From the NCBI GenBank assembly GCA_026706505.1, contig JAPOYQ010000928.1, forward strand, positions 1 through 7,511: 7,511 nucleotides of DNA, given 5' to 3'. A model generated the notes under the pieces. The model was not told the DNA's origin, searched no databases, and saw nothing but the letters and a program-made list of their open reading frames with translations. The DNA comes from Gemmatimonadota bacterium. GTDB taxonomy: Bacteria > Latescibacterota > UBA2968 > UBA8231. The first letter of the stretch is position 1, and each line of letters starts with the position of its first letter. The position numbers were made by a program, and so were the translations under genes. This document shows positions 1 through 7,215 of the stretch, one piece after another.

Positions 1-132
1 CAGCTCGGTTTCCAATACGAGCGTAGGGCCGCGGAAATCGTCGAAAAGAAAACCACTGATTTCGGCTTGGGGAACAGGGCCTCGACCGGTTTCACAACCT
101 TTATCACGGTGTACGCCGGTCTGGGTCTATAG
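1..132 (+). CDS. C-terminal fragment of a putative outer-membrane barrel protein, paralogue of the next gene
   Basis: Frame 1 is open from the window edge to a TAG at 130-132, giving 43 residues; the start lies outside the window. The end of the fragment (FTTFITVYAGLGL) alternates hydrophobic and polar residues like a closing beta strand. It lines up with the end of the next protein (LVFVSFYAGLE), and LGFQYERR lines up with CGLRFDRD about 30 residues from each terminus. This suggests two tandem paralogues of one family. The stop is only 2 nt before the GTG start of the next gene, so translation is probably coupled. The similarity rests on a short terminal stretch, so paralogy is an inference; that this is a real coding end is well supported by frame and spacing. 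Confidence 0.75.
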   Translation, partial: QLGFQYERRAAEIVEKKTTDFGLGNRASTGFTTFITVYAGLGL

Positions 133-134
133 TC

Positions 135-2867
135 GTGGGACGTGCGGTTATTACCATACTCGCCCTGTTGGCACTTGGCCCCGGCGATCTCCGATCCGAG
201 GAATACGGCAACCGCTTGGGCCAGGGGCACGGCGTCGGCCTGCAATATCTCACGCGCAGCCGCAGCACGCTCATCAACGCCATCGATCCAAGGGTGCAGA
301 AGTGGTACATGCCCCAAGAATTGTACAGCGAATACCGCCTGAAGCAGTGGGAGTACACCAACTATTCGAGGAATTTCTATCGCAGCTATTTATCGGCGAC
401 GCTCGAAGGAGATTACTTCTACGATCTCTTTGGTCGTCGCGTGATGCACGGGTGGTTGGTCTATGAGGCGCGAAAAGAACAACCCAGGGCCTCAGAGGGC
501 AATAGTTTGCTCAAGGGCCTGCCCTACGGCAGCAATTTCCAGAACCTGATCATTGCCTCTGACTCCAAGGGACAGCACCATTTCTCTTTGACTATAGGCG
601 ATGAGATCGCTACGACCCTCACGCCGATGACGTTCCGCAAGGCCGTCTTCAACGGCGTTCAGTTCCACTATCTGCGGGATCGCTACGCCGGTACGGTGCT
701 GCTGTCGCGCATCAGCGCGCCGCTGGTCACTACCTCGTCGTTCGACGTGGGGCTGACCAATGCCACGGAATTGACCGCTGGGCGTCTCACCGCCGAGGTG
801 GGCGAACACGTCACAGTCGGCGGCACGTACGTCAATAGCCACAATAGCCGCGCCACCTTGGAGCGCTTTGCCGGCAATATGTTCAAGGGATTTCTCACCA
901 CCGACCAAGCGGGCAACGCCGTTACTTTTGTCGAGGTGCGCCTCGGCGACGATTCGCCCGAAGATGGCGAGAATGGGGCCGTACTCTTCGCCGAGAACAT
1001 CATCCTAAAGGATGTAAACGGCCATCAGTGGAACGGTGCGCAGGTCGGTTATGTGCCGTCGCGCACAGGCGGTGAACTGCGCGACGGTTTTGCGGTGGCA
1101 GACGGCGGCGACCGCATTGTGCTGCGCTACAATCTCGAAGCCTTGGCCTCGGCACGGATCGTGGAGGTAGAAGGCGAGCCTATGTGGCTCCCAACTACGG
1201 TCGATTCCCTTGCCGAGGTGGGCTTTGAATTGGTTTTGGCCAATGATTATCGAGTCGAGGTCGCTTCGAATCGCCAAACCAATATAGAAGCGCAGCCGGT
1301 CTTCCTCTTGGTCGAGAGCGCTCCGGGCAATGTCGGCGATACTTCCAATCGGCGCACCGTGCGCTTTGACTACGGTCTGCCCACGGCCAATCAGATCGCT
1401 GGCCTCACCTTGGAAGTGCGCCAAGTGTGGGGTTTTGACCTGTACGCCGAATTAAACGTCAACCACCGCTTTGAACAGTACCCCAGCCCCTTGTTGGCGA
1501 CCCACCGAACGTCCTCTAGACAGGCCCAGGCGTGGATGGTCAACCTAGCGCAAATACGCGCGCCCTATTTTTTGCACGGCGAAGTCTTCAGCATGGACCC
1601 GGATTATACCACCAGCGTTTTTATGACCGAGACCAATGGGCGCGTCGATTACGTCGATCAAGAGTCCTTTTTGTACGACTATGTCGATGACAACGACGAT
1701 TTGGACCGCTTCCCGGACCAAAAGCGCCGGTGGCAGTCATCGGGGTTGGGTCAAACCCTTTCCACTGGCGAGGGGGCAGCCGATCCGGCCGTGTTTCCCG
1801 GTTGGGACGAAAACGGCGATTTCATTTCCGATTTCAATCAGAACGATACGCCGACGCGCCGCAATGCACTGGCCGATTACGAGGAGCCTTTTTTGCGCTT
1901 CAACGTCGACCGGCCCGAGTTCCTTTTTGGCATTGACATGAACAACAACGGCTGGATCGACCGCTTTGAAGACGATGTTGATCCCGATTATCCCTACGAC
2001 CGGAATCTGCGGGGGTACAATGTGTACGGCGGCGTCGATGTCGTGCCCAAAGTGCGCCTGACCGTGGGCCAGACGCGGCAGTGGCAGTTGTCGACCAAGC
2101 GGCGCAGCGAGGCTGCGTATGGTCTTTTCGTCTTGGAACGGGACTGGCCCGGCATTGGTCGCCTGCGCGTCTTTGAGCACCTGAAGAAAGTGCGCGACAA
2201 TATAGCGGACGACCGCTTGGCGGCCTCACAGGCCATTGGCGAGCAACAGGCCGTGGTGGAAGATCCGCTAGCAGCCCAGAACACTTGGATCAACACCGTG
2301 TGGCTAGGGTTCGATTACACCGGCCTAGGATCTCTGCATGTAATCAACAAATTCAAGTACGAGATCTTGCACCAGCGCGCCGAGCAACAGGTGCTCGCCG
2401 AGCGCGGTGCCCGCCGTCGCGGGCGCTTTTTGGGTGTAGTCAACAAGGCCGATTACGGCCGCGATATTGGCCGAATACACATCCGGCCGCGCCTTAAAAA
2501 CGAGTTCTTCTGGGATGTTCCCTATCTCGAACGGGCAAGCGAGCGCCAGTGGTGGAAACAGATGCTGTCGTTCAGCGTGCGCTTCCCCCTTCTCAAGGAG
2601 TCGTGGATTGAGACGGGCGTTGAACAGGTTTTTATCACCGACTTAGCGACGGACGCAAAGCAAATGGCTGCGGGCGAGCGAACGAGCGATGGCCAACAGA
2701 CAGTTCTGGCCATCCAGTTGACTAATTACGGTACGTACATGGGCTACCGCTCGATCATGCAGTGCGGTTTGCGCTTTGATCGGGACCAGTTTGAGCGCGT
2801 TGACTGGAAGTCCGAAACCAAGACGGGCAGCCTCGTCTTTGTCTCGTTCTACGCTGGTCTGGAGTAG
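135..2867 (+). CDS. Large secreted protein, probable outer-membrane beta-barrel with internal soluble domain and calcium-type loops
   Basis: This 910-residue protein starts at GTG 135. That start gives a short exported N-terminus (hydrophobic ITILALLALG at residues 6-15, mature part starting around residues 20-25); the first in-frame ATG would discard the signal. No strong Shine-Dalgarno is visible, so initiation probably depends on the upstream gene ending 2 nt before. After the signal come many aromatic, alternating strands typical of beta barrels (about residues 25-255). A stretch around 263-412 reads more like a soluble beta-sandwich insert, and further strand-rich sequence runs to an amphipathic end (VFVSFYAGLE). 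Three acidic motifs lie between: DDNDDLDRFPD at 518-528, DENGDFISDFNQND at 558-571 and an EF-hand-like loop DMNNNGWIDRFE at 601-612. I do not recognise a named family; porin, TonB-less barrel or secretion-associated barrel are all possible. The reading frame is certain; the barrel assignment is moderate. Confidence 0.85.
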   Translation: MGRAVITILALLALGPGDLRSEEYGNRLGQGHGVGLQYLTRSRSTLINAIDPRVQKWYMPQELYSEYRLKQWEYTNYSRNFYRSYLSATLEGDYFYDLFGRRVMHGWLVYEARKEQPRASEGNSLLKGLPYGSNFQNLIIASDSKGQHHFSLTIGDEIATTLTPMTFRKAVFNGVQFHYLRDRYAGTVLLSRISAPLVTTSSFDVGLTNATELTAGRLTAEVGEHVTVGGTYVNSHNSRATLERFAGNMFKGFLTTDQAGNAVTFVEVRLGDDSPEDGENGAVLFAENIILKDVNGHQWNGAQVGYVPSRTGGELRDGFAVADGGDRIVLRYNLEALASARIVEVEGEPMWLPTTVDSLAEVGFELVLANDYRVEVASNRQTNIEAQPVFLLVESAPGNVGDTSNRRTVRFDYGLPTANQIAGLTLEVRQVWGFDLYAELNVNHRFEQYPSPLLATHRTSSRQAQAWMVNLAQIRAPYFLHGEVFSMDPDYTTSVFMTETNGRVDYVDQESFLYDYVDDNDDLDRFPDQKRRWQSSGLGQTLSTGEGAADPAVFPGWDENGDFISDFNQNDTPTRRNALADYEEPFLRFNVDRPEFLFGIDMNNNGWIDRFEDDVDPDYPYDRNLRGYNVYGGVDVVPKVRLTVGQTRQWQLSTKRRSEAAYGLFVLERDWPGIGRLRVFEHLKKVRDNIADDRLAASQAIGEQQAVVEDPLAAQNTWINTVWLGFDYTGLGSLHVINKFKYEILHQRAEQQVLAERGARRRGRFLGVVNKADYGRDIGRIHIRPRLKNEFFWDVPYLERASERQWWKQMLSFSVRFPLLKESWIETGVEQVFITDLATDAKQMAAGERTSDGQQTVLAIQLTNYGTYMGYRSIMQCGLRFDRDQFERVDWKSETKTGSLVFVSFYAGLE
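1935..1970 (+). other. EF-hand-like calcium-binding loop within the 910-residue protein
   Basis: Residues 601-612 read DMNNNGWIDRFE. Asp1, Asn3, Asn5, Gly6, Ile8, Asp9 and Glu12 fit the canonical 12-residue EF-hand/dockerin calcium loop. Two further acidic motifs lie upstream at residues 518-528 (bases 1686-1718) and 558-571 (bases 1806-1847). The loop pattern is directly visible; calcium binding is inferred from family knowledge. Confidence 0.6.
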
Positions 2868-2871
2868 GAGG
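2866..2871 (+). promoter_or_regulatory. Strong Shine-Dalgarno AGGAGG deciding the start at 2878
   Basis: AGGAGG begins inside the stop codon region of the upstream gene (TAG at 2865-2867) and sits 6 nt before ATG 2878. It favours this ATG over the longer in-frame possibility at 2776, which would overlap the previous gene by 92 bases and bury the signal peptide 34 residues into the protein. Confidence 0.85.
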
Positions 2872-2877
2872 ATTTCT

Positions 2878-5391
2878 ATGACGAGCAGATATTGGGCGAT
2901 CTGGACTTTAATCATCGCGCTTGGTTGCCGGGCCGCAGTAGCCCAGGAGGGGTACGCGATTCAAGGCAACCGCATTGTCACCCAAGGTGCAAACCAGTGG
3001 CGCCAATGGATTTTTCCCTTTGGCACGGTCGATATCGACTTCGAGGGCGCTAGACCGCACTTTGTGGCGTCGGAACTCAATGCCTGCCTCAATGCGCACC
3101 GCTTTCCCCTAGGGGCCGACGAGGACGAAAAGGAAGGGGGAATCCTAGCCGCTGGATCGGGGCTGGCTGGGGCAGCGCGCATCCTCGACGGCAATGTAGA
3201 TACCTACTGGGAGCCAGACCTAGACGATCCACAGGATCTGTGGTGGGTGGCGATTGACTTGGGACGGATCGTATCGGCCAAGCGCATTGTTTTGCGCTTT
3301 GCCCGGGAAGGTGAGGGCGATCCGTTTTACCAATTCCGCCTGATGGTGGCCGATGGCGAAGGCAAAGTAGGCGATAATCTCGATTATCACTTAGTCGGCA
3401 AGACCGAGCGGCCGAATGTTGACCAACGCGAATTTTCTTTTGATCTACAGCCTTTTCAAAGTGCTGATCCCCATTTTACCGGCGATGCTTTTCGCTTTGT
3501 GCAGGTGGTGATGACGGACAGTCGCTTGGGCAAGGCCGAGGAAATAGACAGCTTGGCCTATCAGAATTTGCCAGCGGCTTTGCAGGGGACAGTGGAGTAC
3601 TTCGGTCGCAGTCGCAGCGGGAGCGAGTGGCTTCTCGACAGGGATGCCTATGAACTGCTCGATCGGTCCGAGCGGGGTTCAATCCGCTATTACCGCCGCG
3701 AACAACCGCGCCTTGCCGAGGTCGAAGTCTGGACCTTGGGCGAGAATATATCGCTGGGGGCGATCCAGCGGGGCGGCACGGTGGAAGGGCACGGCTTTAA
3801 TCCCACCCGCAGCCTCGATGGGGACTACACAACTTGGTACGGTCTGCAGCAGAGTTACACCCGCGAGGCGGCCGAGCCCGAACGGCAAGTCCTCTTCGAC
3901 CTAGGGGCTTTGTACTGGCTGGATCTATTCCACTTTTTGCCGCCAGCGGCCCGCAGCGCCGGCGGCACGCTGGGCAATTATCGGATGAAACTGTCGGACG
4001 GTTCGCTCGCTCCTGACGGAAGTTTGCAGTGGGTGCAGGTCGAAGAGCGGCGGGCCTTTCGCCAGCCTCGGTTCCAAGAGGTGCGCTTTGAGTTGCAAAA
4101 GGTCCGCTACATTGCCTTTGACTACCTAGTAGGCAGAGGGGGTAACAGAGCTGGATGGTCCGAACTCCAGGCCTACGGCGAGGGCTATCAGCCGGAAGTG
4201 GTGTTAGAATCGCCGTTGATCGACTTGAGCAGTAGCATGAATTTGACCACGCTCCACTGGGAGGCCGATGTCCCGCCCGGTACGCGCATTGAAGTGGCCA
4301 CTCGCACTGGCGATCAAACCAAAGTCAACACCACGTATTACCGGAGTGACGGCGCCGAGGTGGACAAAAAAGCGTACCATAAATTGATTGCCGCTCTCAA
4401 GGGGGATTCGCTCAATGTGTTGGTCGTCGATGAGGAAACTTGGAGCCCTTGGAGCAAACCGCACTTGCTGTCGGGGCAAGTCATCACTTCGCCGTCGCCG
4501 CGCCGCTTCCTCAAGACTCAAGTGCGGTTGAGCAGCGACGACCCGCAAAATGCCGTGCTATTGCGGCGCTTGGAGGTGTCGTTTTCCCAACCGTGGGTAG
4601 GCAGAGCTTTGGGCGAGGTATTCCCGGTGCAGGTGGAACGCTCGGGAGAGGACACGCCTCTAACCTTTTTTGTTCGGCCAGTGCGGCGGGTGGGCGATCC
4701 GGGCATTGACGAGGTGTTGTTGATTAGTTCCGGGGGGACGCCACTCTCGCTGCAGGAGGTGCGCCTTGGCTCTGCAGCGGAAGTAGCTGCAGGAGGAGGC
4801 GAGGCGCTGGGTCTAGATGTGGTGGAAGTGCTTGAGACCGCGGCCGATTCACTGTGGGTACGCCTGCCCAACGCAGTTGGCCGCAACGAGGTCCTCGCAG
4901 TTGATATATTGACTGCGCTATTTGGTCATGGCGTTTCCTTTGCCGGACGAGTGGGCAACCGCGATGATCCGGGAACTTGGCAATTGGTCGAAGCCGACCA
5001 GGAGGCCGTAGCCGAAGTGGAAAGCGGCGTCCTTCGGGTGCTGGTGCCCTCGGGTCAGGTGGGTTTGGCGGATCTGACGCTGGACACAGCGGTTGTGACG
5101 CCCAATGGGGACGGGATCAATGATGCAGCACGGCTTGGCTTTGAAGTGCTGCGCTTGGATGGAACCCAGGCGGTGATCGTCTCGGTGCACGATCTGGCCG
5201 GTCGTCGCCTTTGGACACTGGAGCAGGTGCGCGAGCGAGCGAGCGGGCAATACGAGGTGGTTTGGGAGGGGGTGGATGATGCGGGCGAGCGGGTGCCGCC
5301 GGGGACGTATACTTTGCGGGTAGAGGTGGATGCGGATGCGCGCAGCAATGTGCGGACCCAGATAATGCGGCTAGCTCACGTGGTGTATTGA
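2878..5391 (+). CDS. Secreted protein with two discoidin-like domains and a FlgD-Ig/gliding-motility-type C-terminal domain
   Basis: This 837-residue protein starts at ATG 2878 behind a strong Shine-Dalgarno. Residues 1-22 form a clear signal peptide with an AVA-QE cleavage site (A22/Q23). Residues about 86-292 resemble an F5/8 type C (discoidin) fold: RILDGNVDTYW at 101-111, WWVAIDLG at 122-129, and a closing LAEVEVWTLGENIS ending at 292. A second copy runs about 293-440, with SLDGDYTTWYG near 312-322, LFDLG, and a closing WSELQAYGEG. Discoidin domains usually bind carbohydrate or lipid head groups. Residues 440-735 are beta-rich and unassigned. From about 738 to 837, TPNGDGIND, VSVHDLAGRRL and VPPGTYTLRVEV match the FlgD Ig-like/gliding-motility C-terminal type, which in FCB bacteria is often a secretion or anchoring module. 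The protein is probably cell-surface or released; ligand unknown. It lies 10 nt after the barrel gene and 9 nt before the lipoprotein gene. Confidence 0.9.
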   Translation: MTSRYWAIWTLIIALGCRAAVAQEGYAIQGNRIVTQGANQWRQWIFPFGTVDIDFEGARPHFVASELNACLNAHRFPLGADEDEKEGGILAAGSGLAGAARILDGNVDTYWEPDLDDPQDLWWVAIDLGRIVSAKRIVLRFAREGEGDPFYQFRLMVADGEGKVGDNLDYHLVGKTERPNVDQREFSFDLQPFQSADPHFTGDAFRFVQVVMTDSRLGKAEEIDSLAYQNLPAALQGTVEYFGRSRSGSEWLLDRDAYELLDRSERGSIRYYRREQPRLAEVEVWTLGENISLGAIQRGGTVEGHGFNPTRSLDGDYTTWYGLQQSYTREAAEPERQVLFDLGALYWLDLFHFLPPAARSAGGTLGNYRMKLSDGSLAPDGSLQWVQVEERRAFRQPRFQEVRFELQKVRYIAFDYLVGRGGNRAGWSELQAYGEGYQPEVVLESPLIDLSSSMNLTTLHWEADVPPGTRIEVATRTGDQTKVNTTYYRSDGAEVDKKAYHKLIAALKGDSLNVLVVDEETWSPWSKPHLLSGQVITSPSPRRFLKTQVRLSSDDPQNAVLLRRLEVSFSQPWVGRALGEVFPVQVERSGEDTPLTFFVRPVRRVGDPGIDEVLLISSGGTPLSLQEVRLGSAAEVAAGGGEALGLDVVEVLETAADSLWVRLPNAVGRNEVLAVDILTALFGHGVSFAGRVGNRDDPGTWQLVEADQEAVAEVESGVLRVLVPSGQVGLADLTLDTAVVTPNGDGINDAARLGFEVLRLDGTQAVIVSVHDLAGRRLWTLEQVRERASGQYEVVWEGVDDAGERVPPGTYTLRVEVDADARSNVRTQIMRLAHVVY
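5098..5388 (+). other. C-terminal FlgD-Ig/gliding-motility-type sorting-like domain
   Basis: The last ~97 residues (741-837) of the discoidin protein open with TPNGDGIND, the signature start of FlgD-like Ig and gliding-motility-associated C-terminal domains. They continue with VHDLAGRRLW, a YEVVWEGVDDAGERVPPGTY stretch and a final RLAHVVY strand. Such domains direct export or surface attachment by type IX secretion in Bacteroidota. Whether this organism has that system cannot be seen here. Confidence 0.65.
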
Positions 5392-5395
5392 GGTG
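5390..5395 (+). promoter_or_regulatory. Shine-Dalgarno GAGGTG for the GTG start at 5401
   Basis: GAGGTG overlaps the TGA stop of the upstream gene (5389-5391) and lies 5 nt before GTG 5401. It supports that start over the in-frame TTG at 5422, which would leave a very short signal sequence before the lipid-attachment cysteine. Confidence 0.6.
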
Positions 5396-5400
5396 CAGGG

Positions 5401-7215
5401 GTGGGCTGCCAAGTCCAACGATTGACGGCTATCTTGGCGCTTGGCTGGTCTATGGGCTGCCAAAGTGAGTCGCCGGCGGTGCGTTTTACCGACGCCACCG
5501 ACCAAGCGGGTATTTCTTTCGTACACGAAAACGGTGCCGCCGGGCAGTACTTTCTCATCGAGACTATGGGCGCGGGCGGGGCGCTGGCCGACTTTGACGA
5601 GGACGGTGACTTAGATATCTATCTGGTCAACGGTTTCGATTTAAGAGGCTTGGACGCCCTGCCGATCAACTTGGTGCACCGAGAAGACGGTCTCTATTGG
5701 GTGGCCCCATCGGCACCGAGTGCCACGGACCGCTCTGCGGACCCAGCCGATTACGCGGTCGCGCTGGCCCCCGTAGCTGGGGTGGAACCAAGGGGCAATG
5801 CGCTCTACCGCAACGAAGGGACTGGTACTTTTGTCGAAGTGCCCAATGCTGGTGGGGCTGCGGACCTAGGTTATGGCATGGGCGTAGCCGTGGCCGATGC
5901 CGACAACGACGGCGACCAGGACCTGTACGTGACCAACTACGGGCCCAATGCTCTCTATCACAACCGAGGGGACGCCACCTTCACCCGCAGCCGTGGCGTC
6001 GAGGCTCCCCAATGGAGTACCAGCGCTGCCTTTTTCGACCGCGACAACGATGGTGCGCTCGATCTGTACGTGGTCAATTATCTCGACTTTACCCTAGCTA
6101 CCAACAAAATCTGCGGCGGTTTCATCCGCACCGACGACGCGGGCTTGCGCGCGATTGGGAAAGATACGCGCTCGTACTGCGCGCCCAGCGAATACGGGGG
6201 CGTGCCCGATGTGCTCTACCACAACGAGGGGGAGGGCACTTTTACCGATGTATCCATTGCCGCCGGTATCGCCAATCCCAATGGCAAGGGATTGGGCGTG
6301 GTGGCTTGGGACTGGAACGAGGACGGCTACCAGGATCTATACGTGGCCAACGACGGGGTGGCCAACTTCCTCTACCAAAACGCCGGCGATGGCACCTTCC
6401 GCGAGATAGCCCTACAAGCTGGGGTGGCCTACAATGTGCGCGGCCAAGCCGAGGCTGGCATGGGGGTGGATCTCGGCGATTGCGACCGCGATGGCGATTG
6501 GGATCTGTTCGTCACCAATTTCTCCCGCGAGACCAATACGCTCTACCGCAATGAAGGAACCTACTTCAAAGATGTGACCGCAGCCTCGGGCTTGGGTCGG
6601 CCGAGTTGGCTCTATTTGGGCTTTGGCACTGCGTTTTTCGATTACGACCACGACGGCGACCAAGATCTGTACGTGGCCAACGGCCATGTCTTGGACCGCG
6701 TCCATATACTGCAACCTGGGGTGCGCTACGCCCAAGAGCATCAGCTATTTCGCAACGACAGCTCCTGCCGCTTCGCCGATGTGGCAGACAGTGCGGGGAG
6801 TTGGTTCGCGCAAGAGCAAATAAGTCGAGGGTTGGCCCAAGGCGACTGGGACGGTGACGGCGATTTGGACCTGCTGGTGACCAATTGCGGAGGACCAGCC
6901 AAGCTAGCGCGCAATCACGACGGCAACGGGCGCAATTGGACCTCAATCAAGCTGGTGGCTACAGCGGCCAATCGGGATGCGGTGGGAGCCGAGGTGCGGC
7001 TGGTGACTGGTTCGTTGGAACAGCGCCGCCTAGTGAGGAGTGGGAGCAGCTATTTATCGGCTGGCGACCGGCGGCTCCACTTCGGCTTGGGAGGCCACGA
7101 GCGCATTGACCTGCTGGAAGTCCAATGGCCGGATGGGACCATCGAGGGATTTCGGGATTTACCCGCCGATCAAAATTTGCTAATTGAGCAAGGACGGGGT
7201 ATGCAGGATGAATAG
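5401..7215 (+). CDS. CRTAC1-like predicted lipoprotein with FG-GAP propeller and ASPIC/UnbV domain
   Basis: This 604-residue protein starts at GTG 5401. The N-terminus has a short hydrophobic stretch (LTAILALGW, 8-16) followed by SMGC at 17-20. This is an imperfect lipobox that would acylate Cys20, so outer-membrane attachment is likely but not certain. Seven DxDxDGxxD-type calcium motifs occur at residues 64-72, 166-174, 213-221, 304-312, 360-368, 414-422 and 482-490. Each is followed by a conserved (L/I)(Y/F/L)(V/L)xN strand, consistent with an integrin-alpha-like FG-GAP/VCBS beta propeller. Cys238 and Cys260, in a loop with YCAPSEYGG, fit the disulfide loop common in this family. Residues about 526-596 form the ASPIC/UnbV domain, with DAVGAEVRL, RSGSSYLSAGDRRLHFGLG and VQWPDGTIEGF. 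Length and order match bacterial CRTAC1-family proteins. Their biochemical role is not established; calcium-dependent surface adhesion or ligand binding is the usual inference. The gene is 9 nt after the discoidin gene and overlaps the next by 8 nt. Confidence 0.93.
   Translation: MGCQVQRLTAILALGWSMGCQSESPAVRFTDATDQAGISFVHENGAAGQYFLIETMGAGGALADFDEDGDLDIYLVNGFDLRGLDALPINLVHREDGLYWVAPSAPSATDRSADPADYAVALAPVAGVEPRGNALYRNEGTGTFVEVPNAGGAADLGYGMGVAVADADNDGDQDLYVTNYGPNALYHNRGDATFTRSRGVEAPQWSTSAAFFDRDNDGALDLYVVNYLDFTLATNKICGGFIRTDDAGLRAIGKDTRSYCAPSEYGGVPDVLYHNEGEGTFTDVSIAAGIANPNGKGLGVVAWDWNEDGYQDLYVANDGVANFLYQNAGDGTFREIALQAGVAYNVRGQAEAGMGVDLGDCDRDGDWDLFVTNFSRETNTLYRNEGTYFKDVTAASGLGRPSWLYLGFGTAFFDYDHDGDQDLYVANGHVLDRVHILQPGVRYAQEHQLFRNDSSCRFADVADSAGSWFAQEQISRGLAQGDWDGDGDLDLLVTNCGGPAKLARNHDGNGRNWTSIKLVATAANRDAVGAEVRLVTGSLEQRRLVRSGSSYLSAGDRRLHFGLGGHERIDLLEVQWPDGTIEGFRDLPADQNLLIEQGRGMQDE
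5590..6870 (+). repeat. Seven FG-GAP/VCBS calcium-motif repeats (protein-level)
   Basis: Seven DNA segments encode DxDxDGxxD-LYVxN units, beginning near 5590, 5896, 6037, 6310, 6478, 6640 and 6844. The best conserved DNA core is GATCTGTACGTGG followed by (C/T)CAA, seen with few changes near 6061, 6325 and 6664. The repeats are diverged at other positions, so they are old intragenic duplications and not a recent tandem array. Spacing is uneven (about 140-310 bases): the gap between units 1 and 2 holds an extra ~70-residue segment, and the gap between units 3 and 4 holds the cysteine loop. Confidence 0.85.
7208..7215 (+). promoter_or_regulatory. Start-stop overlap (ATGAATAG) coupling two genes
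   Basis: ATG 7208-7210 of the last gene lies inside the end of the lipoprotein gene, whose TAG is at 7213-7215. The only upstream purine-rich sequence is AGGACGGGG at 7191-7199. The layout favours re-initiation by terminating ribosomes. Alternative starts at ATG 7235 or 7256 would shorten the cytosolic N-terminus and remove the overlap. Confidence 0.55.

Noticed and set aside
492..908. 138-codon minus-strand open frame (and similar antisense frames at 1005-1424, 1737-2180, 4518-4886, 6412-6741)
   Set aside because: All lie opposite well-supported coding sequence, have no recognisable domain and no convincing ribosome-binding site. They are typical of GC-rich antisense shadows.
2776..2877. 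Longer N-terminal extension of the discoidin protein from an ATG at 2776
   Set aside because: It overlaps the end of the previous gene, encodes a basic serine/arginine-rich stretch, and would bury a good signal peptide. ATG 2878 has a strong AGGAGG at the right distance.
2911..2928. Possible lipobox ALGC at residues 14-17 of the discoidin protein
   Set aside because: The -3 and -2 positions fit poorly, and a better signal-peptidase I site (AVA-QE) follows five residues later, so a lipoprotein call is not favoured.
5230..5246. Short GCGA tandem repeat inside the discoidin gene (a similar GCGAGCGAACGAGCGA run near 2675)
   Set aside because: Only three to four units, in coding sequence, and not a multiple of three. 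It could be a slippage site, but it is too short to argue for phase variation.
5697..6554. A 285-codon + strand open frame inside the CRTAC1-like gene
   Set aside because: Its product is rich in Arg, Trp, Pro and Gly with no domain. It is an alternate-frame shadow created by the repeated FG-GAP codons.
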